The position numbers and the translations under genes were made by a program. From CALEUX01 sp037439945 (GTDB lineage Bacteria > Bacteroidota > Bacteroidia > Bacteroidales > Marinilabiliaceae): a stretch of 34,192 nt of DNA. The stretch lies in contig JBBIVA010000021.1 of NCBI GenBank assembly GCA_037439945.1, forward strand, positions 1-34,192, given 5' to 3'. The notes beneath the pieces are model-generated. The model ran no database searches. It was not told where the DNA came from and saw nothing but the letters and a program-made list of their open reading frames with translations. Positions 23,491 to 31,455 of the stretch are shown one piece after another. How positions within the stretch are numbered: the first letter of the stretch is position 1; every line of letters starts with the position of its first letter.

Positions 23491-24498
23491 ATGGAATTTA
23501 TTAATAACTTAAAGGAAAAGGCCCGAATTAACAAACAAAGAATTGTTTTGCCTGAAGGCTATGAGGAACGAACCCTAAGAGCTGTTAGTATCGCGTTGGA
23601 AGAGGATTTTGCAGATATTCTGTTAATTGGAAACCCTGAAAAAATTCATAGCGAAGGGGTTAGATTAGGATTAAAAAATCTAAACAAAGCAACAATTATT
23701 GATCCCTTGGATCACCCCAAAAAGGAAAATTATATTAAGCTTTTGATGGATTTAAGAAAATCAAAAGGTTTAACCGAAGAAGAAGCCGGTAAACTTGTAA
23801 CAAATCCTTTGTATTTATCTGTTTTAATGATAAAGAACGGTGATGCTGACGGAGAGGTTGCCGGAGCCGAAAATGCTACAGGTGATGTTTTAAGGCCGGC
23901 CTTTCAAATAGTGAAAACCATGCCCGGTATTAGTGTTGTATCAGGTGCATTTATTATGGTTTTGAGAGATAAAAATTTTGGTGAAAACGGTATTATAATT
24001 TTTGCCGATGGAGCAGTTCATCCTGATCCAACTGCTTCAGAACTTGCAGAAATTGCAATTTCTTCAGGTCATACAGCAAAAAATATTGCCGGTATTGAAC
24101 CAAGAATAGCAATGTTAAGTTTTTCAACCAAGGGAAGTGCAAAACATCCTATGGTTGATAAAGTAATAGAAGCTACAAATATAGTAAAACAATTGGCACC
24201 TGGGTTAATTATTGATGGGGAACTTCAGGTCGATGCAGCCCTTGTTCCTGAGATAGCACAGAAAAAAGCCGGTAACAGTAAAATTGGTGGAAATGCAAAT
24301 GTTTTAATTTTCCCAAATCTTGAATCCGGAAATATTGCATATAAATTGGTTCAAAGGCTTGCACATGCCGAAGCAATTGGGCCAGTGCTCCAGGGGATGG
24401 CGGCACCAATTAATGATTTATCAAGGGGGTGCTCTGTTAATGATATAGTTTCAATGATTGCAATTACAGCAAATCAGGCGGCAGGTAATGTAAAATAA
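23491..24498 (+). CDS. pta: Phosphate acetyltransferase
   Basis: This cytoplasmic enzyme interconverts acetyl-CoA and phosphate with acetyl phosphate and CoA. At 335 aa it is the short, single-domain Pta type. Landmarks are RIVLPEGYEERTLRA near the N-terminus, DADGEVAGAENATGDVLRPA, FADGAVHPDPTASELAEIA and LSFSTKGSAKHP, all typical of the PTA_PTB fold. It is the first of five same-strand genes ending with acetate and butyrate kinases. The product acetyl phosphate would feed AckA. The family also includes butyryl- and propionyl-active members, so substrate choice is inferred from similarity to acetyl enzymes and from the separate ptb gene downstream. Confidence 0.92.
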   Translation: MEFINNLKEKARINKQRIVLPEGYEERTLRAVSIALEEDFADILLIGNPEKIHSEGVRLGLKNLNKATIIDPLDHPKKENYIKLLMDLRKSKGLTEEEAGKLVTNPLYLSVLMIKNGDADGEVAGAENATGDVLRPAFQIVKTMPGISVVSGAFIMVLRDKNFGENGIIIFADGAVHPDPTASELAEIAISSGHTAKNIAGIEPRIAMLSFSTKGSAKHPMVDKVIEATNIVKQLAPGLIIDGELQVDAALVPEIAQKKAGNSKIGGNANVLIFPNLESGNIAYKLVQRLAHAEAIGPVLQGMAAPINDLSRGCSVNDIVSMIAITANQAAGNVK

Positions 24499-24572
24499 TT
24501 GATTTTGGATATGCCTGTAACTATGTAAAAGGGAACGGATTAATTGTTTTGTTAATAAAAAATAATATTATA

Positions 24573-25526
24573 ATGGCTGAAATAGTTGTTGAACCTATTG
24601 AAAAATATGCCCTTAAAAGCAGGCAACGAATAAAAACTTTATTTTCCAAAATAGGTGTGGTTGGTTGTGGCAAAGAGGGGCAAAGCATTGTACGCATTGC
24701 AGCATGGCATGGGATTGAAGTAGTTTTTATAGAACTGAGCCTCGATAAAATTGAATCTTCAATTAATAGTATTAGTAAGGAGCTGGACCATAGAATTGAA
24801 AACTGGGGATTAACCCTTAGCGAAAAAAAGGCAATAATGGCGCGCATTAGAGGGTCAATGGATTACCAGGACCTGATTGATTGCGACTTTGTTATAGAAG
24901 CAATCCGCTCGGACGAAAAAACCGGTATACGGAGCATTGATGTTAGAAAGCAGATTTTCAGGAATATTGAAGCAGTTGTTGACAAAGATACGATAATTGC
25001 AACTAATGCTACTACTATTGTTATTTCTGAGCTTGCGTCAGAACTGGTTCATCGTGACAGGTGTGTTAGCCTTCATTTCTTTGTTACATCCAGCGAAGCG
25101 AGAATTATTGAAGTTGTGAGGGGATTATATACAACTGATGAAGTTTATGACAAGGTTTGCACTTTTGTAAAACTTATTAACAGGGACGTTATTCCGGTGG
25201 CCGAATCTGCCGGTTTAATTAGCGTAAGATTGTATGTGGCCCTTCTAAATGAAGCCTGTGAAGCACTGATGGAAGGAATTGCTACCATGGAAGATATAGA
25301 TAAAACCATGGTAGTAGGTTTGGGTATGCGATTTGGGCCTTTTCAAACAGCTGACATTATTGGCCTAAACAAAGTGGTTAGGTGGATGGACAACTTATTC
25401 GAAGAATTTGGGGAGTCAAAATATAAACCATCACCGTTGATTAAACGCATGGTTAGGGCTAAAAGGCTTGGGGTACCAACGGGTGAAGGGTTTTACAAGT
25501 ATGATGAAAACGGGAAGAGGTTATAA
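24573..25526 (+). CDS. 3-hydroxyacyl-CoA dehydrogenase homologue with altered active site
   Basis: The 317-aa protein is related along its whole length to clostridial 3-hydroxybutyryl-CoA dehydrogenase. I chose the ATG at 24573; a TTG eight codons earlier has no support. An N-terminal extension of about 26 residues precedes the NAD-binding loop G31-C-G-K-E-G36. Of the four clostridial catalytic residues, Ser becomes Thr147 (NATT), His168 and Glu180 are kept, and Asn becomes Val218 (GLISVRL). HFFNPAP is replaced by HFFVTSS. A short insertion lies near 113-123. The C-terminal domain (GEGFYKYDENG) is intact. It may reduce another 3-oxo compound, be weakly active, or have a structural role. Its place between pta and ackA ties it to fermentation of butyrate-like acyl-CoAs. 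Confidence 0.8.
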   Translation: MAEIVVEPIEKYALKSRQRIKTLFSKIGVVGCGKEGQSIVRIAAWHGIEVVFIELSLDKIESSINSISKELDHRIENWGLTLSEKKAIMARIRGSMDYQDLIDCDFVIEAIRSDEKTGIRSIDVRKQIFRNIEAVVDKDTIIATNATTIVISELASELVHRDRCVSLHFFVTSSEARIIEVVRGLYTTDEVYDKVCTFVKLINRDVIPVAESAGLISVRLYVALLNEACEALMEGIATMEDIDKTMVVGLGMRFGPFQTADIIGLNKVVRWMDNLFEEFGESKYKPSPLIKRMVRAKRLGVPTGEGFYKYDENGKRL

Positions 25527-25571
25527 ATTCAAAAAGTTAGTATATTTCATTTTGTCGTTTAATTAAATCAG

Positions 25572-25583
25572 GGTTTTAAAACC
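25572..25583. promoter_or_regulatory. 12-bp perfect palindrome GGTTTTAAAACC upstream of ackA
   Basis: This perfect inverted repeat without spacer lies in the 138-bp gap before ackA, 82 bases before its ATG. It could be an operator half-site pair or a chance palindrome. No regulator is identified. Confidence 0.3.
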
Positions 25584-25616
25584 AGGTGGAAATCATACAT
25601 AATTGAATCATGTTAA

Positions 25617-25633
25617 ATATTATTTAATAATAT
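25617..25633. promoter_or_regulatory. AT palindrome ATATTATT-T-AATAATAT upstream of ackA
   Basis: A perfect 8+1+8 inverted repeat ends about 31 bases before the ackA ATG. It could be an operator or a weak RNA hairpin. Its AT-only composition raises the chance of coincidence. Confidence 0.3.
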
Positions 25634-25664
25634 CTGTTTCACAAAAATATAACAACTAAAATAG

Positions 25665-26882
25665 ATGAAAATATTAGTGCTTAATTGCGGCAGTTCATCA
25701 ATAAAATACCAGCTATTCCTCATGAATGGTGAGGTTTGGGAAGTAATGGCCAAAGGAGGTGTTGAAAAAATAGGATTAAAAGGGTCATTCCTTAAACATG
25801 AAAAACAGAATGGGGAAAAGGTTTTACTTGAGGGTGAAATACTTGATCATCAAATAGGAATTGATTACATTTTAGGAATTTTATTGAGTGATTTGCATGG
25901 TTGCATAACCGAAATGGAGGAAATTGATGCAGTGGGCCATCGTGTTGTTCATGGTGGGGAGGCTTTCAACTCCAGTGTTTTAATCACACATGATTTTATT
26001 TCTAAAATGGAAGAGTGTATTGATTTGGCCCCACTCCATAATCCACCCAATATTAAAGGTATAATTGCAATATCAAGCTTATTGCCAAATGTACCCCAGG
26101 TAGCAGTTTTTGACACAGCATTCCATCAAACAATGCCACGGCACGCATATATGTATGCCATTCCTTATTCAATATATAAAAAATATGGTGTTAGGCGTTA
26201 TGGGTTCCACGGTACCAGCCACAGGTACGTTTCAAAACGTGCATGCGAAATTTTAGGAGTTGACTACTTCAATCAAAAAATTATTTCATGTCATTTGGGT
26301 AACGGGGCATCTGTTGCAGCAATTAAAAACGGGGAATCAATAGATACATCAATGGGTTTTACCCCTCTTGAAGGGTTAATGATGGGAACCCGCTGCGGCG
26401 ACCTTGATGTTGGTGCTGTTACCTACATTATGGATAAGGAAATGATCGGGACCAGGTCTGCCAGCACATTGTTTAACAAGCATAGTGGAATGCTTGGTAT
26501 AACTGGTATTTCATCCGATATGCGGGAAATTGAAAATGCCATAGAAAAGGGAGATTCTATGGCTATTTTGGGTATGGATATGTATAACTATAGAATTAAA
26601 AAGTATATTGGCGCTTACGTTGCAGCAATGGGAGGCGTTGATACCCTGATTTTTACTGGCGGTATTGGCGAAAACGGTGATAAAACACGAAAAGCAATAT
26701 GCTCCGATTTACAATACATGGGATTGGAAATAGAGGATGAAAAAAACGAAGGACTTAGAAGTAAGGAGATGGACATCAGTAAAAATGGTGCTAAAGTAAG
26801 AATAATGGTAATTCCTACAAACGAAGAATTGGTTATAGCCCAGGATACTAAACATATTGTTGAAGGCCTAAAAAAGAAGTAA
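25665..26882 (+). CDS. ackA: Acetate kinase
   Basis: This enzyme converts acetyl phosphate and ADP to acetate and ATP. At 405 aa it has the ASKHA-fold motifs in order: LNCGSSSIKYQLF at the N-terminus, GHRVVHGGE, VFDTAFHQTMP (catalytic Asp), HGTSHRYVS, HLGNGASVAAIKNGESIDTS, MMGTRCGDLD and the C-terminal TGGIGENG. All expected catalytic and phosphate-binding residues appear present. It lies 138 bases after the dehydrogenase and 18 bases before ptb. The gap before it is the longest in the cluster and carries two palindromes, so it may have its own control. Confidence 0.97.
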   Translation: MKILVLNCGSSSIKYQLFLMNGEVWEVMAKGGVEKIGLKGSFLKHEKQNGEKVLLEGEILDHQIGIDYILGILLSDLHGCITEMEEIDAVGHRVVHGGEAFNSSVLITHDFISKMEECIDLAPLHNPPNIKGIIAISSLLPNVPQVAVFDTAFHQTMPRHAYMYAIPYSIYKKYGVRRYGFHGTSHRYVSKRACEILGVDYFNQKIISCHLGNGASVAAIKNGESIDTSMGFTPLEGLMMGTRCGDLDVGAVTYIMDKEMIGTRSASTLFNKHSGMLGITGISSDMREIENAIEKGDSMAILGMDMYNYRIKKYIGAYVAAMGGVDTLIFTGGIGENGDKTRKAICSDLQYMGLEIEDEKNEGLRSKEMDISKNGAKVRIMVIPTNEELVIAQDTKHIVEGLKKK

Positions 26883-26900
26883 TTATTTTTATAAAGGTTT

Positions 26901-27797
26901 ATGTTTAAAACACTTGCAGAACTAAGGTTGTTGATTGACACATCAAAGCCAAAAAAAAGACTGGCTTTGGCAGTTTCCCAGGATGCTTATTCACTTGATG
27001 CGGTGCATAAAGCTTACCATGCCGGTATTATTGAACCGGTTCTGATTGGTTCAAAGGATGATACTTTAAAAATTGCATCGGAAAACGGCTATGATTTTGA
27101 TGGTGCAAGCATAATTGATGAGGTAAATGTTGAAAAAAGTGTAGAAATTGCCGTTAGGATGGTCCATGATGGAAGGGCAGATATTTTAATGAAGGGAAAA
27201 GTTGCAACCCCAATTCTGCTAAAGGCTGTATTAAATAAAGAATGGGGACTTAGAACAGGTAAATTGCTTTCCCATTTTGCATTATTCGAAGTAGAGTCAT
27301 ATCATAAACTGATTTCAGTTACTGATGTAGCTATGAATATTGCCCCAAACCTGAATGATAAAATAGCCATAATAAATAATTCTGTGGATTATCTTAATAA
27401 ACTGGGTATAGAAAAACCCAAAGTAGCTATTTTAGGTGCCATTGAAATGGTTAACGAAAACATGCAGGCCACACTGGATGCAGCTTTACTTAGTAAAATG
27501 AATCAACGCGACCAAATACGGAATTGTATTATTGATGGACCATTGGCTTTTGATAATGCTATTAGTTTTGCCAGTGCCGACCATAAAGGAATTAAAAGTC
27601 AGGTAGCTGGTGATACTGATATTTTACTTATGCCTGATATAGAAGTGGGTAATGTACTTTATAAAACATTGGTGTGGTTTGCAAAAGCTAAGGTAGCATC
27701 TTTAATTCTGGGAGCCTCAGCACCAATAGTTTTAACTTCAAGATCAGACTCGGAAGAAAGCAAATTTGATAGTATTTTATTAGCTGCCTTAGGATAA
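26901..27797 (+). CDS. ptb: Phosphate butyryltransferase (phosphate acyltransferase)
   Basis: The 298-aa cytoplasmic enzyme would convert butyryl-CoA and phosphate to butyryl phosphate. It belongs to the same PTA_PTB fold as the pta product but is the shorter Ptb type, with LALAVSQDAYSLDAVHKAY near the start, ADILMKGKVATPILLKAVLN, VTDVAMNIAPNL and PDIEVGNVLYKTLVWFAKA. It starts 18 bases after ackA and is followed 46 bases later by buk, the normal ptb-buk pairing. This strongly supports a butyryl or branched-chain acyl substrate over acetyl. Which acyl-CoA is used in the cell cannot be read from the sequence. Confidence 0.92.
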   Translation: MFKTLAELRLLIDTSKPKKRLALAVSQDAYSLDAVHKAYHAGIIEPVLIGSKDDTLKIASENGYDFDGASIIDEVNVEKSVEIAVRMVHDGRADILMKGKVATPILLKAVLNKEWGLRTGKLLSHFALFEVESYHKLISVTDVAMNIAPNLNDKIAIINNSVDYLNKLGIEKPKVAILGAIEMVNENMQATLDAALLSKMNQRDQIRNCIIDGPLAFDNAISFASADHKGIKSQVAGDTDILLMPDIEVGNVLYKTLVWFAKAKVASLILGASAPIVLTSRSDSEESKFDSILLAALG

Positions 27798-27843
27798 TAT
27801 TTAAAGTAATATTTATTAGTTATAACTTATTCCATCTCTTTTA

Positions 27844-28914
27844 ATGTACAAAATTCTGGTAATAAACCCCGGTTCAACCTCTACCAAAATAGCCGTTTTT
27901 GAAAACGAAAAATCAGTTTTTCTAAAAACATTGAGACATCCTTCAGATATAATAGATGCATTTCCAAATATAGCAAGCCAATATGAATTTCGTAAAGGGG
28001 CGATATTAAGGGAGCTGCAAAATTCAGAAATTGATATTAATGAAATTAATGCAGTGGTTGGCAGGGGTGGTTTGGTTAAACCAATTGAATCAGGTGTTTA
28101 TGAGGTTAATGAAGCCTTAAAACGTGACCTGGTTAAAGGGGTTATGGGACAACATGCAAGTAACCTTGGTGGTTTAATTGCAGATGATATTGCCAAAGAT
28201 ATTCCGGCTGCAAGGGCCTTTATTGCCGACCCTGTGGTGGTTGATGAATTGGAAGATTTAGCCCGCATAACAGGCCATCCGCTTATGCCACGGCAATCTA
28301 AGTTTCATGCGCTTAACCAAAAGGCCGTTAGCAGGCGGTTTGCACAATCAATTGAAAAAAAATATGAAGATATAAATTTAATCGTAGCTCACCTGGGCGG
28401 TGGTATATCGGTTGGTGCACATAGAAAAGGAAGAATAATTGACGTTAACAATGCCCTCGACGGATTTGGGCCATTTTCTCCAGAGAGAGCAGGAACTGTA
28501 CCCGCCGGACGGCTTATCGATATCTGCTTTAGTGGTAATTATACCGAATCTGAAGTAAGGGCAATGATAACAGGCAAAGGTGGTTTAGTTGCTCATTTAA
28601 ACACCAATCAGGCACAGGAAGCAGCCGAATGGGCAAATAACGGAAATGAACATGCACGTTTAATCCTGAAAGCAATGGGATACCAGGTTGGTAAAGCTAT
28701 CGGGGGGGCTTTGGTAGTTTTAAAAGGTGAGGTGGATGGTATAATCCTAACCGGCGGAATTGCACATAATAAATTGATAGTTGGGTATATAAAGGAGTAT
28801 ATCGATTTTATTGGTAAGGTTACAATTTATCCTGGTGAGGATGAAATGGAGGCCCTCGCTTTAAATGCCCTGGGAGTTTTAAGAGGGGAATTGGAATGTA
28901 AAAATTACACCTGA
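27844..28914 (+). CDS. buk: Butyrate kinase
   Basis: This enzyme makes butyrate and ATP from butyryl phosphate and ADP. It has 356 aa with the Buk form of the ASKHA motifs: INPGSTSTKIAVF at the start, VVGRGGLVKPI, MGQHASNLGGLIA, LMPRQSKFHALNQKAV, VAHLGGGISVGAHRKGRI, FSPERAGTVPAG and LTGGIAHNKL. The motifs differ clearly from those of the acetate kinase upstream, so the pair are distinct enzymes. It is the last gene of the cluster. A terminator just downstream overlaps the 3' end of the convergent ung gene. Branched-chain acids such as isobutyrate are possible alternative products. Confidence 0.95.
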   Translation: MYKILVINPGSTSTKIAVFENEKSVFLKTLRHPSDIIDAFPNIASQYEFRKGAILRELQNSEIDINEINAVVGRGGLVKPIESGVYEVNEALKRDLVKGVMGQHASNLGGLIADDIAKDIPAARAFIADPVVVDELEDLARITGHPLMPRQSKFHALNQKAVSRRFAQSIEKKYEDINLIVAHLGGGISVGAHRKGRIIDVNNALDGFGPFSPERAGTVPAGRLIDICFSGNYTESEVRAMITGKGGLVAHLNTNQAQEAAEWANNGNEHARLILKAMGYQVGKAIGGALVVLKGEVDGIILTGGIAHNKLIVGYIKEYIDFIGKVTIYPGEDEMEALALNALGVLRGELECKNYT

Positions 28915-28961
28915 TACTGATAAAAGTAAAAGGAGGATTTTTTGTTAATCTGAAAAAGTAA

Positions 28962-29000
28962 ATCCCAAATAAATTACCAGAATATTTGGGATAATTTTTT
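28962..29000 (+). terminator. Terminator of the fermentation cluster, overlapping ung 3' end
   Basis: ATCCCAAATA pairs perfectly with TATTTGGGAT over 10 bp, followed by AATTTTTTT on the plus strand. The right arm and T-run lie inside the last codons of ung on the opposite strand. Confidence 0.88.
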
Positions 29001-29636
29001 TGATTTTAGAAACTCATTGGCTTTACTAAAATGCTTGTTTCCCCAAAAACCTCTATGGGCTGATAAAGGTGATGGATGTGCTGAAGTTAGTACCAAATGC
29101 TTTGACGAATCAATAAGGGTTGATTTTTTTATTGCATATGCCCCCCAAAGCATAAAAACCAGGCTATCCTTATTTTGTGATAACAGGTGAATTACATTAT
29201 CAGTAAATACTTCCCAACCTTTACCCTGGTGTGACCCAGGTTGATGAGCCCTTACGGTTAATGTTGCATTTAATAAAAATACCCCCTGCGTAGCCCACCG
29301 TTCCAAATTGCCGTTTGTTTTGGGTTTTATTCCCAAATCGGATTCAAGCTCTTTATAAATATTTAATAAAGAAGGTGGCAGCCGAACACCATCTAAAACG
29401 GAGAAACATAACCCATGTGCTTGATTTATATCATGATAAGGGTCTTGACCAAGAATTACAACCCTGGTTTTTTCGAAGGGACATAAATCGAAAGCATTGA
29501 AAATTTTTGGTGCAGGCGGAAATACAAGATTCCCTTTATATTCTTCCTTAACGAATTGGGTCAATTTAATAAAATACTCCTTTTCAAATTCGTGGTGTAA
29601 AATACTTTTCCATCCCTGTTCTATTCTAACATCCAT
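28974..29636 (-). CDS. ung: Uracil-DNA glycosylase, family 1
   Basis: This base-excision repair enzyme removes uracil from DNA. At 220 aa it is the usual size. GQDPYHDINQAHGLCFSV carries the water-activating Asp, LNATLTVRAHQPGSHQGKGW the uracil-binding Asn region, and HPSPLSAHRGFWG the minor-groove Ser-Pro loop with the catalytic His. The C-terminal KSKKLSQIFW is short. It is convergent with buk, and the last codons overlap the buk terminator. No TAnnTTTG promoter match was found in the 264 bases upstream. Confidence 0.97.
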   Translation of the reverse strand: MDVRIEQGWKSILHHEFEKEYFIKLTQFVKEEYKGNLVFPPAPKIFNAFDLCPFEKTRVVILGQDPYHDINQAHGLCFSVLDGVRLPPSLLNIYKELESDLGIKPKTNGNLERWATQGVFLLNATLTVRAHQPGSHQGKGWEVFTDNVIHLLSQNKDSLVFMLWGAYAIKKSTLIDSSKHLVLTSAHPSPLSAHRGFWGNKHFSKANEFLKSKKLSQIFW

Positions 29637-29865
29637 TACTAAATGTATAATATTTATGTTACCTACTGTAAAACCGTTATAATTTTGTTGAATGCGGTCA
29701 TTTATTTTATGCCCCCCCTGATTGATCTGAATTAATAGCTAAAATATGAAAATATTGTAATGAAGTTGATCAAAATTCTCCCATTTCATAATTTTATATT
29801 GTTAATGGGATAAATAACACTCTTAAAATATAGACTTCTGTTATTATTAAGTAAGAATATTAGAA

Positions 29866-29895
29866 TAAAAAAAGTCTGTAGATTTCTCTACAGAC
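29866..29895 (-). terminator. Terminator after tRNA-Gly
   Basis: On the minus strand GTCTGTAG and CTACAGAC form a perfect 8-bp stem followed by TTTTTTT, 6 bases past the tRNA 3' end. Confidence 0.9.
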
Positions 29896-29900
29896 CCTTG

Positions 29901-29973
29901 AGCGGGAGACGGGACTCAAACCCGCGACCCTCAGCTTGGAAGGCTAATGCTCTATCAACTGAGCTACTCCCGC
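29901..29973 (-). tRNA. tRNA-Gly (anticodon TCC)
   Basis: The acceptor GCGGGAG pairs with CTCCCGC, with discriminator T. The D arm contains AGCTCAGTTGATAGAGC, the anticodon loop is CTTCCAA with anticodon TCC, and the T arm has GGTTTGAGTCC. The length is 73 nt and CCA is not encoded. tRNA-Tyr lies 107 bases upstream on the same strand, and no separate promoter was found between them, so they may be co-transcribed. Confidence 0.97.
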
Positions 29974-30080
29974 ATTATTTTATTTACTTATCAGAAAATG
30001 TTGACAAAAAAATCTAAAATTCAGGATCAAATTTAATCCTTCAATATTTTGCTTAAAATAATATTTTCGTTGTTTTTTTG

Positions 30081-30163
30081 TGGGGGGAGGAGGATTCGAA
30101 CCTCCGAAGTCGTACGACAACAGATTTACAGTCTGCCCCAGTTGGCCGCTTTGGTATCCCCCC
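30081..30163 (-). tRNA. tRNA-Tyr (anticodon GTA)
   Basis: The acceptor GGGGGGA pairs with TCCCCCC, with discriminator A. The anticodon loop is CTGTAAA (GTA), a long variable arm follows (TTGTCGTACGAC), and the T arm has GGTTCGAATCC. The long variable arm and G34 fit tRNA-Tyr. It probably leads a two-tRNA transcript with tRNA-Gly. Confidence 0.97.
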
Positions 30164-30175
30164 TTAAAAGCGATG

Positions 30176-30183
30176 CAAAAATA
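30176..30183 (-). promoter_or_regulatory. -7 promoter element TATTTTTG for tRNA-Tyr
   Basis: The minus strand reads TATTTTTGC, an exact TAnnTTTG match 13 bases before the tRNA-Tyr 5' end. It lies just past the ribH stop codon. Confidence 0.55.
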
Positions 30184-30186
30184 CTA

Positions 30187-30681
30187 TTATTTTACAAACT
30201 TCCAACTTAAATCAACCATTTTTATTGCAGTAATTGCAGCTTCGTCACCTTTATTTCCATGAATTCCCCCGGCACGCTCTTCAGCCTGTTGTTGGTTCAG
30301 AGTTGTTAATACACCATAAATAAATGGGATACGGAATTTTACATTTAAATGTGCAATCCCTTGAGTAACTCCCTGACAAACATATTCAAAATGTGGTGTA
30401 TCACCTTTAACAACGCATCCTAAACAAATTACTGCATCTACATTAGTGTTTTCAGCTAATGACCTTGCCCCGGCAATAAGCTCGAAACTACCTGGCACAC
30501 TAACCGAAATAATGTTGATTTCATTAACGCCATGTAATTTCAGGGTTTCTTTTGCTCCCCTGAATAATTCTCCTGTTATAGCATCATTCCATTCAGAATA
30601 AACAATCCCGAATTTCATTTTTGTGGCGTTGGGTATATCCTTTGCATTATATGCTGATAAATTTTTTAAACTTGTTGCCAT
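30187..30681 (-). CDS. ribH: 6,7-dimethyl-8-ribityllumazine synthase
   Basis: This enzyme carries out the penultimate step of riboflavin synthesis, joining 5-amino-6-ribitylaminouracil with 3,4-dihydroxybutanone phosphate. It has 164 aa. Motifs are the substrate-binding YSEWND, SVPGSFEL, and GCVVKGDTPHFEYV with the catalytic His. PFIYGVLTTLNQQQAEERAG and GNKGDEAA close the phosphate site. It assembles as a large oligomer in known members. No other rib gene lies in the window. The gene starts just downstream of the terminator of the TPR gene and shows no promoter match, so it may depend on read-through. Confidence 0.97.
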   Translation of the reverse strand: MATSLKNLSAYNAKDIPNATKMKFGIVYSEWNDAITGELFRGAKETLKLHGVNEINIISVSVPGSFELIAGARSLAENTNVDAVICLGCVVKGDTPHFEYVCQGVTQGIAHLNVKFRIPFIYGVLTTLNQQQAEERAGGIHGNKGDEAAITAIKMVDLSWKFVK

Positions 30682-30695
30682 ATTTGTTTAATTAA

Positions 30696-30726
30696 AAAGG
30701 TTGCTTTTAATTAAAAAGCAACCTTT
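30696..30726 (-). terminator. Strong hairpin terminator between the TPR gene and ribH
   Basis: On the minus strand AAAGGTTGCTTTT pairs with AAAAGCAACCTTT (13 bp, short AT loop), with a T-run. It lies about 20 bases after the TPR stop and 15 bases before the ribH ATG. Confidence 0.85.
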
Positions 30727-30746
30727 AAATATTGCACATTTAAAAA

Positions 30747-31424
30747 CTATTTTACAGATACACGGGTAATATACTTGTCAATTTGGCGGGCTTCACTACT
30801 GTTTTTATATTGTTCTTTAATTATTAAAAATGATTCAAGGGCCTTTTTGTTTTGTCCGGCTTGTTCATACTGCAACCCTTGTTTTAATAAATAAAATGGT
30901 GCTGTTAAATTGTTTTTGTATGATGCGGCCTTGGTGTACCATTTAAGGGCTTCTTCTTTTTTTCCTGACTCAAGGTAGCTGTCTCCGATTGCACCTGCAG
31001 AAACTGCAGCCATTTGTTCATCATTGGTACTAAACTTTTTTAAATACTCTATTGCATTATCAAATTGTCCCAAATGCAAATAACAAATACCTGCATAATA
31101 ATATGAGAGTTTACCGGCTTTTGTGTGCCCGTAATGATCTATAATCTCCAAAAAGCCTGCATTAACCCCATCACCATCCAGGGCAGTCTGGAAATCGTCG
31201 CGCTCAAAACTTAGCTGGGCTGCAAATGATTGTTTTTGAGCTTCTTTATTCTGTGGTTGTAAATACAGTTTTACATAAGCCCAGTACCCACCTACAATCA
31301 CAATTAACGCTAACACAATAATAGTAAGTAATTTCTGGTTTTCCTCTATAAATTGTTCTGTTTTGCCGAGTGCTGCCTCAACATTTTCCAGGGAATCTTC
31401 TTTTTTAATTTGATTCTTTGCCAT
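30747..31424 (-). CDS. Membrane-anchored tetratricopeptide repeat protein
   Basis: The 225-aa protein has a charged N-terminus (residues 1-32, partly coiled-coil-like), a single membrane segment at about 33-51 (LLTIIVLALIVIVGGYWAYV) and several TPR units. The clearest are SYYYAGICYLHLGQFDNAIE, GDSYLESGKKEEALKWYTKA and GLQYEQAGQNKKALESFLII. The layout resembles YfgM-like ancillary proteins of the SecYEG translocon or periplasmic chaperones, but that link is only by architecture. The TPR region most likely faces the periplasm. It is divergent from recF across 387 bases and has a good -7 promoter element 24 bases upstream. Confidence 0.88.
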   Translation of the reverse strand: MAKNQIKKEDSLENVEAALGKTEQFIEENQKLLTIIVLALIVIVGGYWAYVKLYLQPQNKEAQKQSFAAQLSFERDDFQTALDGDGVNAGFLEIIDHYGHTKAGKLSYYYAGICYLHLGQFDNAIEYLKKFSTNDEQMAAVSAGAIGDSYLESGKKEEALKWYTKAASYKNNLTAPFYLLKQGLQYEQAGQNKKALESFLIIKEQYKNSSEARQIDKYITRVSVK

Positions 31425-31447
31425 GTTTATCCGTTTTTATTGAATGG

Positions 31448-31455
31448 CAAATGTA
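31448..31455 (-). promoter_or_regulatory. -7 promoter element TACATTTG for the TPR gene
   Basis: This exact TAnnTTTG match, followed by C, predicts a leader of about 17 nt before the ATG at 31424. The recF promoter uses the same octamer. Confidence 0.6.

Noticed and set aside
28929..28955. Perfect AAGGAGG followed by TTG after buk
   Set aside because: The frame TTG TTA ATC TGA ends after three codons, so no product is made; the match is chance.
30081..30262. Plus-strand open frame across tRNA-Tyr
   Set aside because: It is the complement of the tRNA and of the ribH 3' end, with no independent support.
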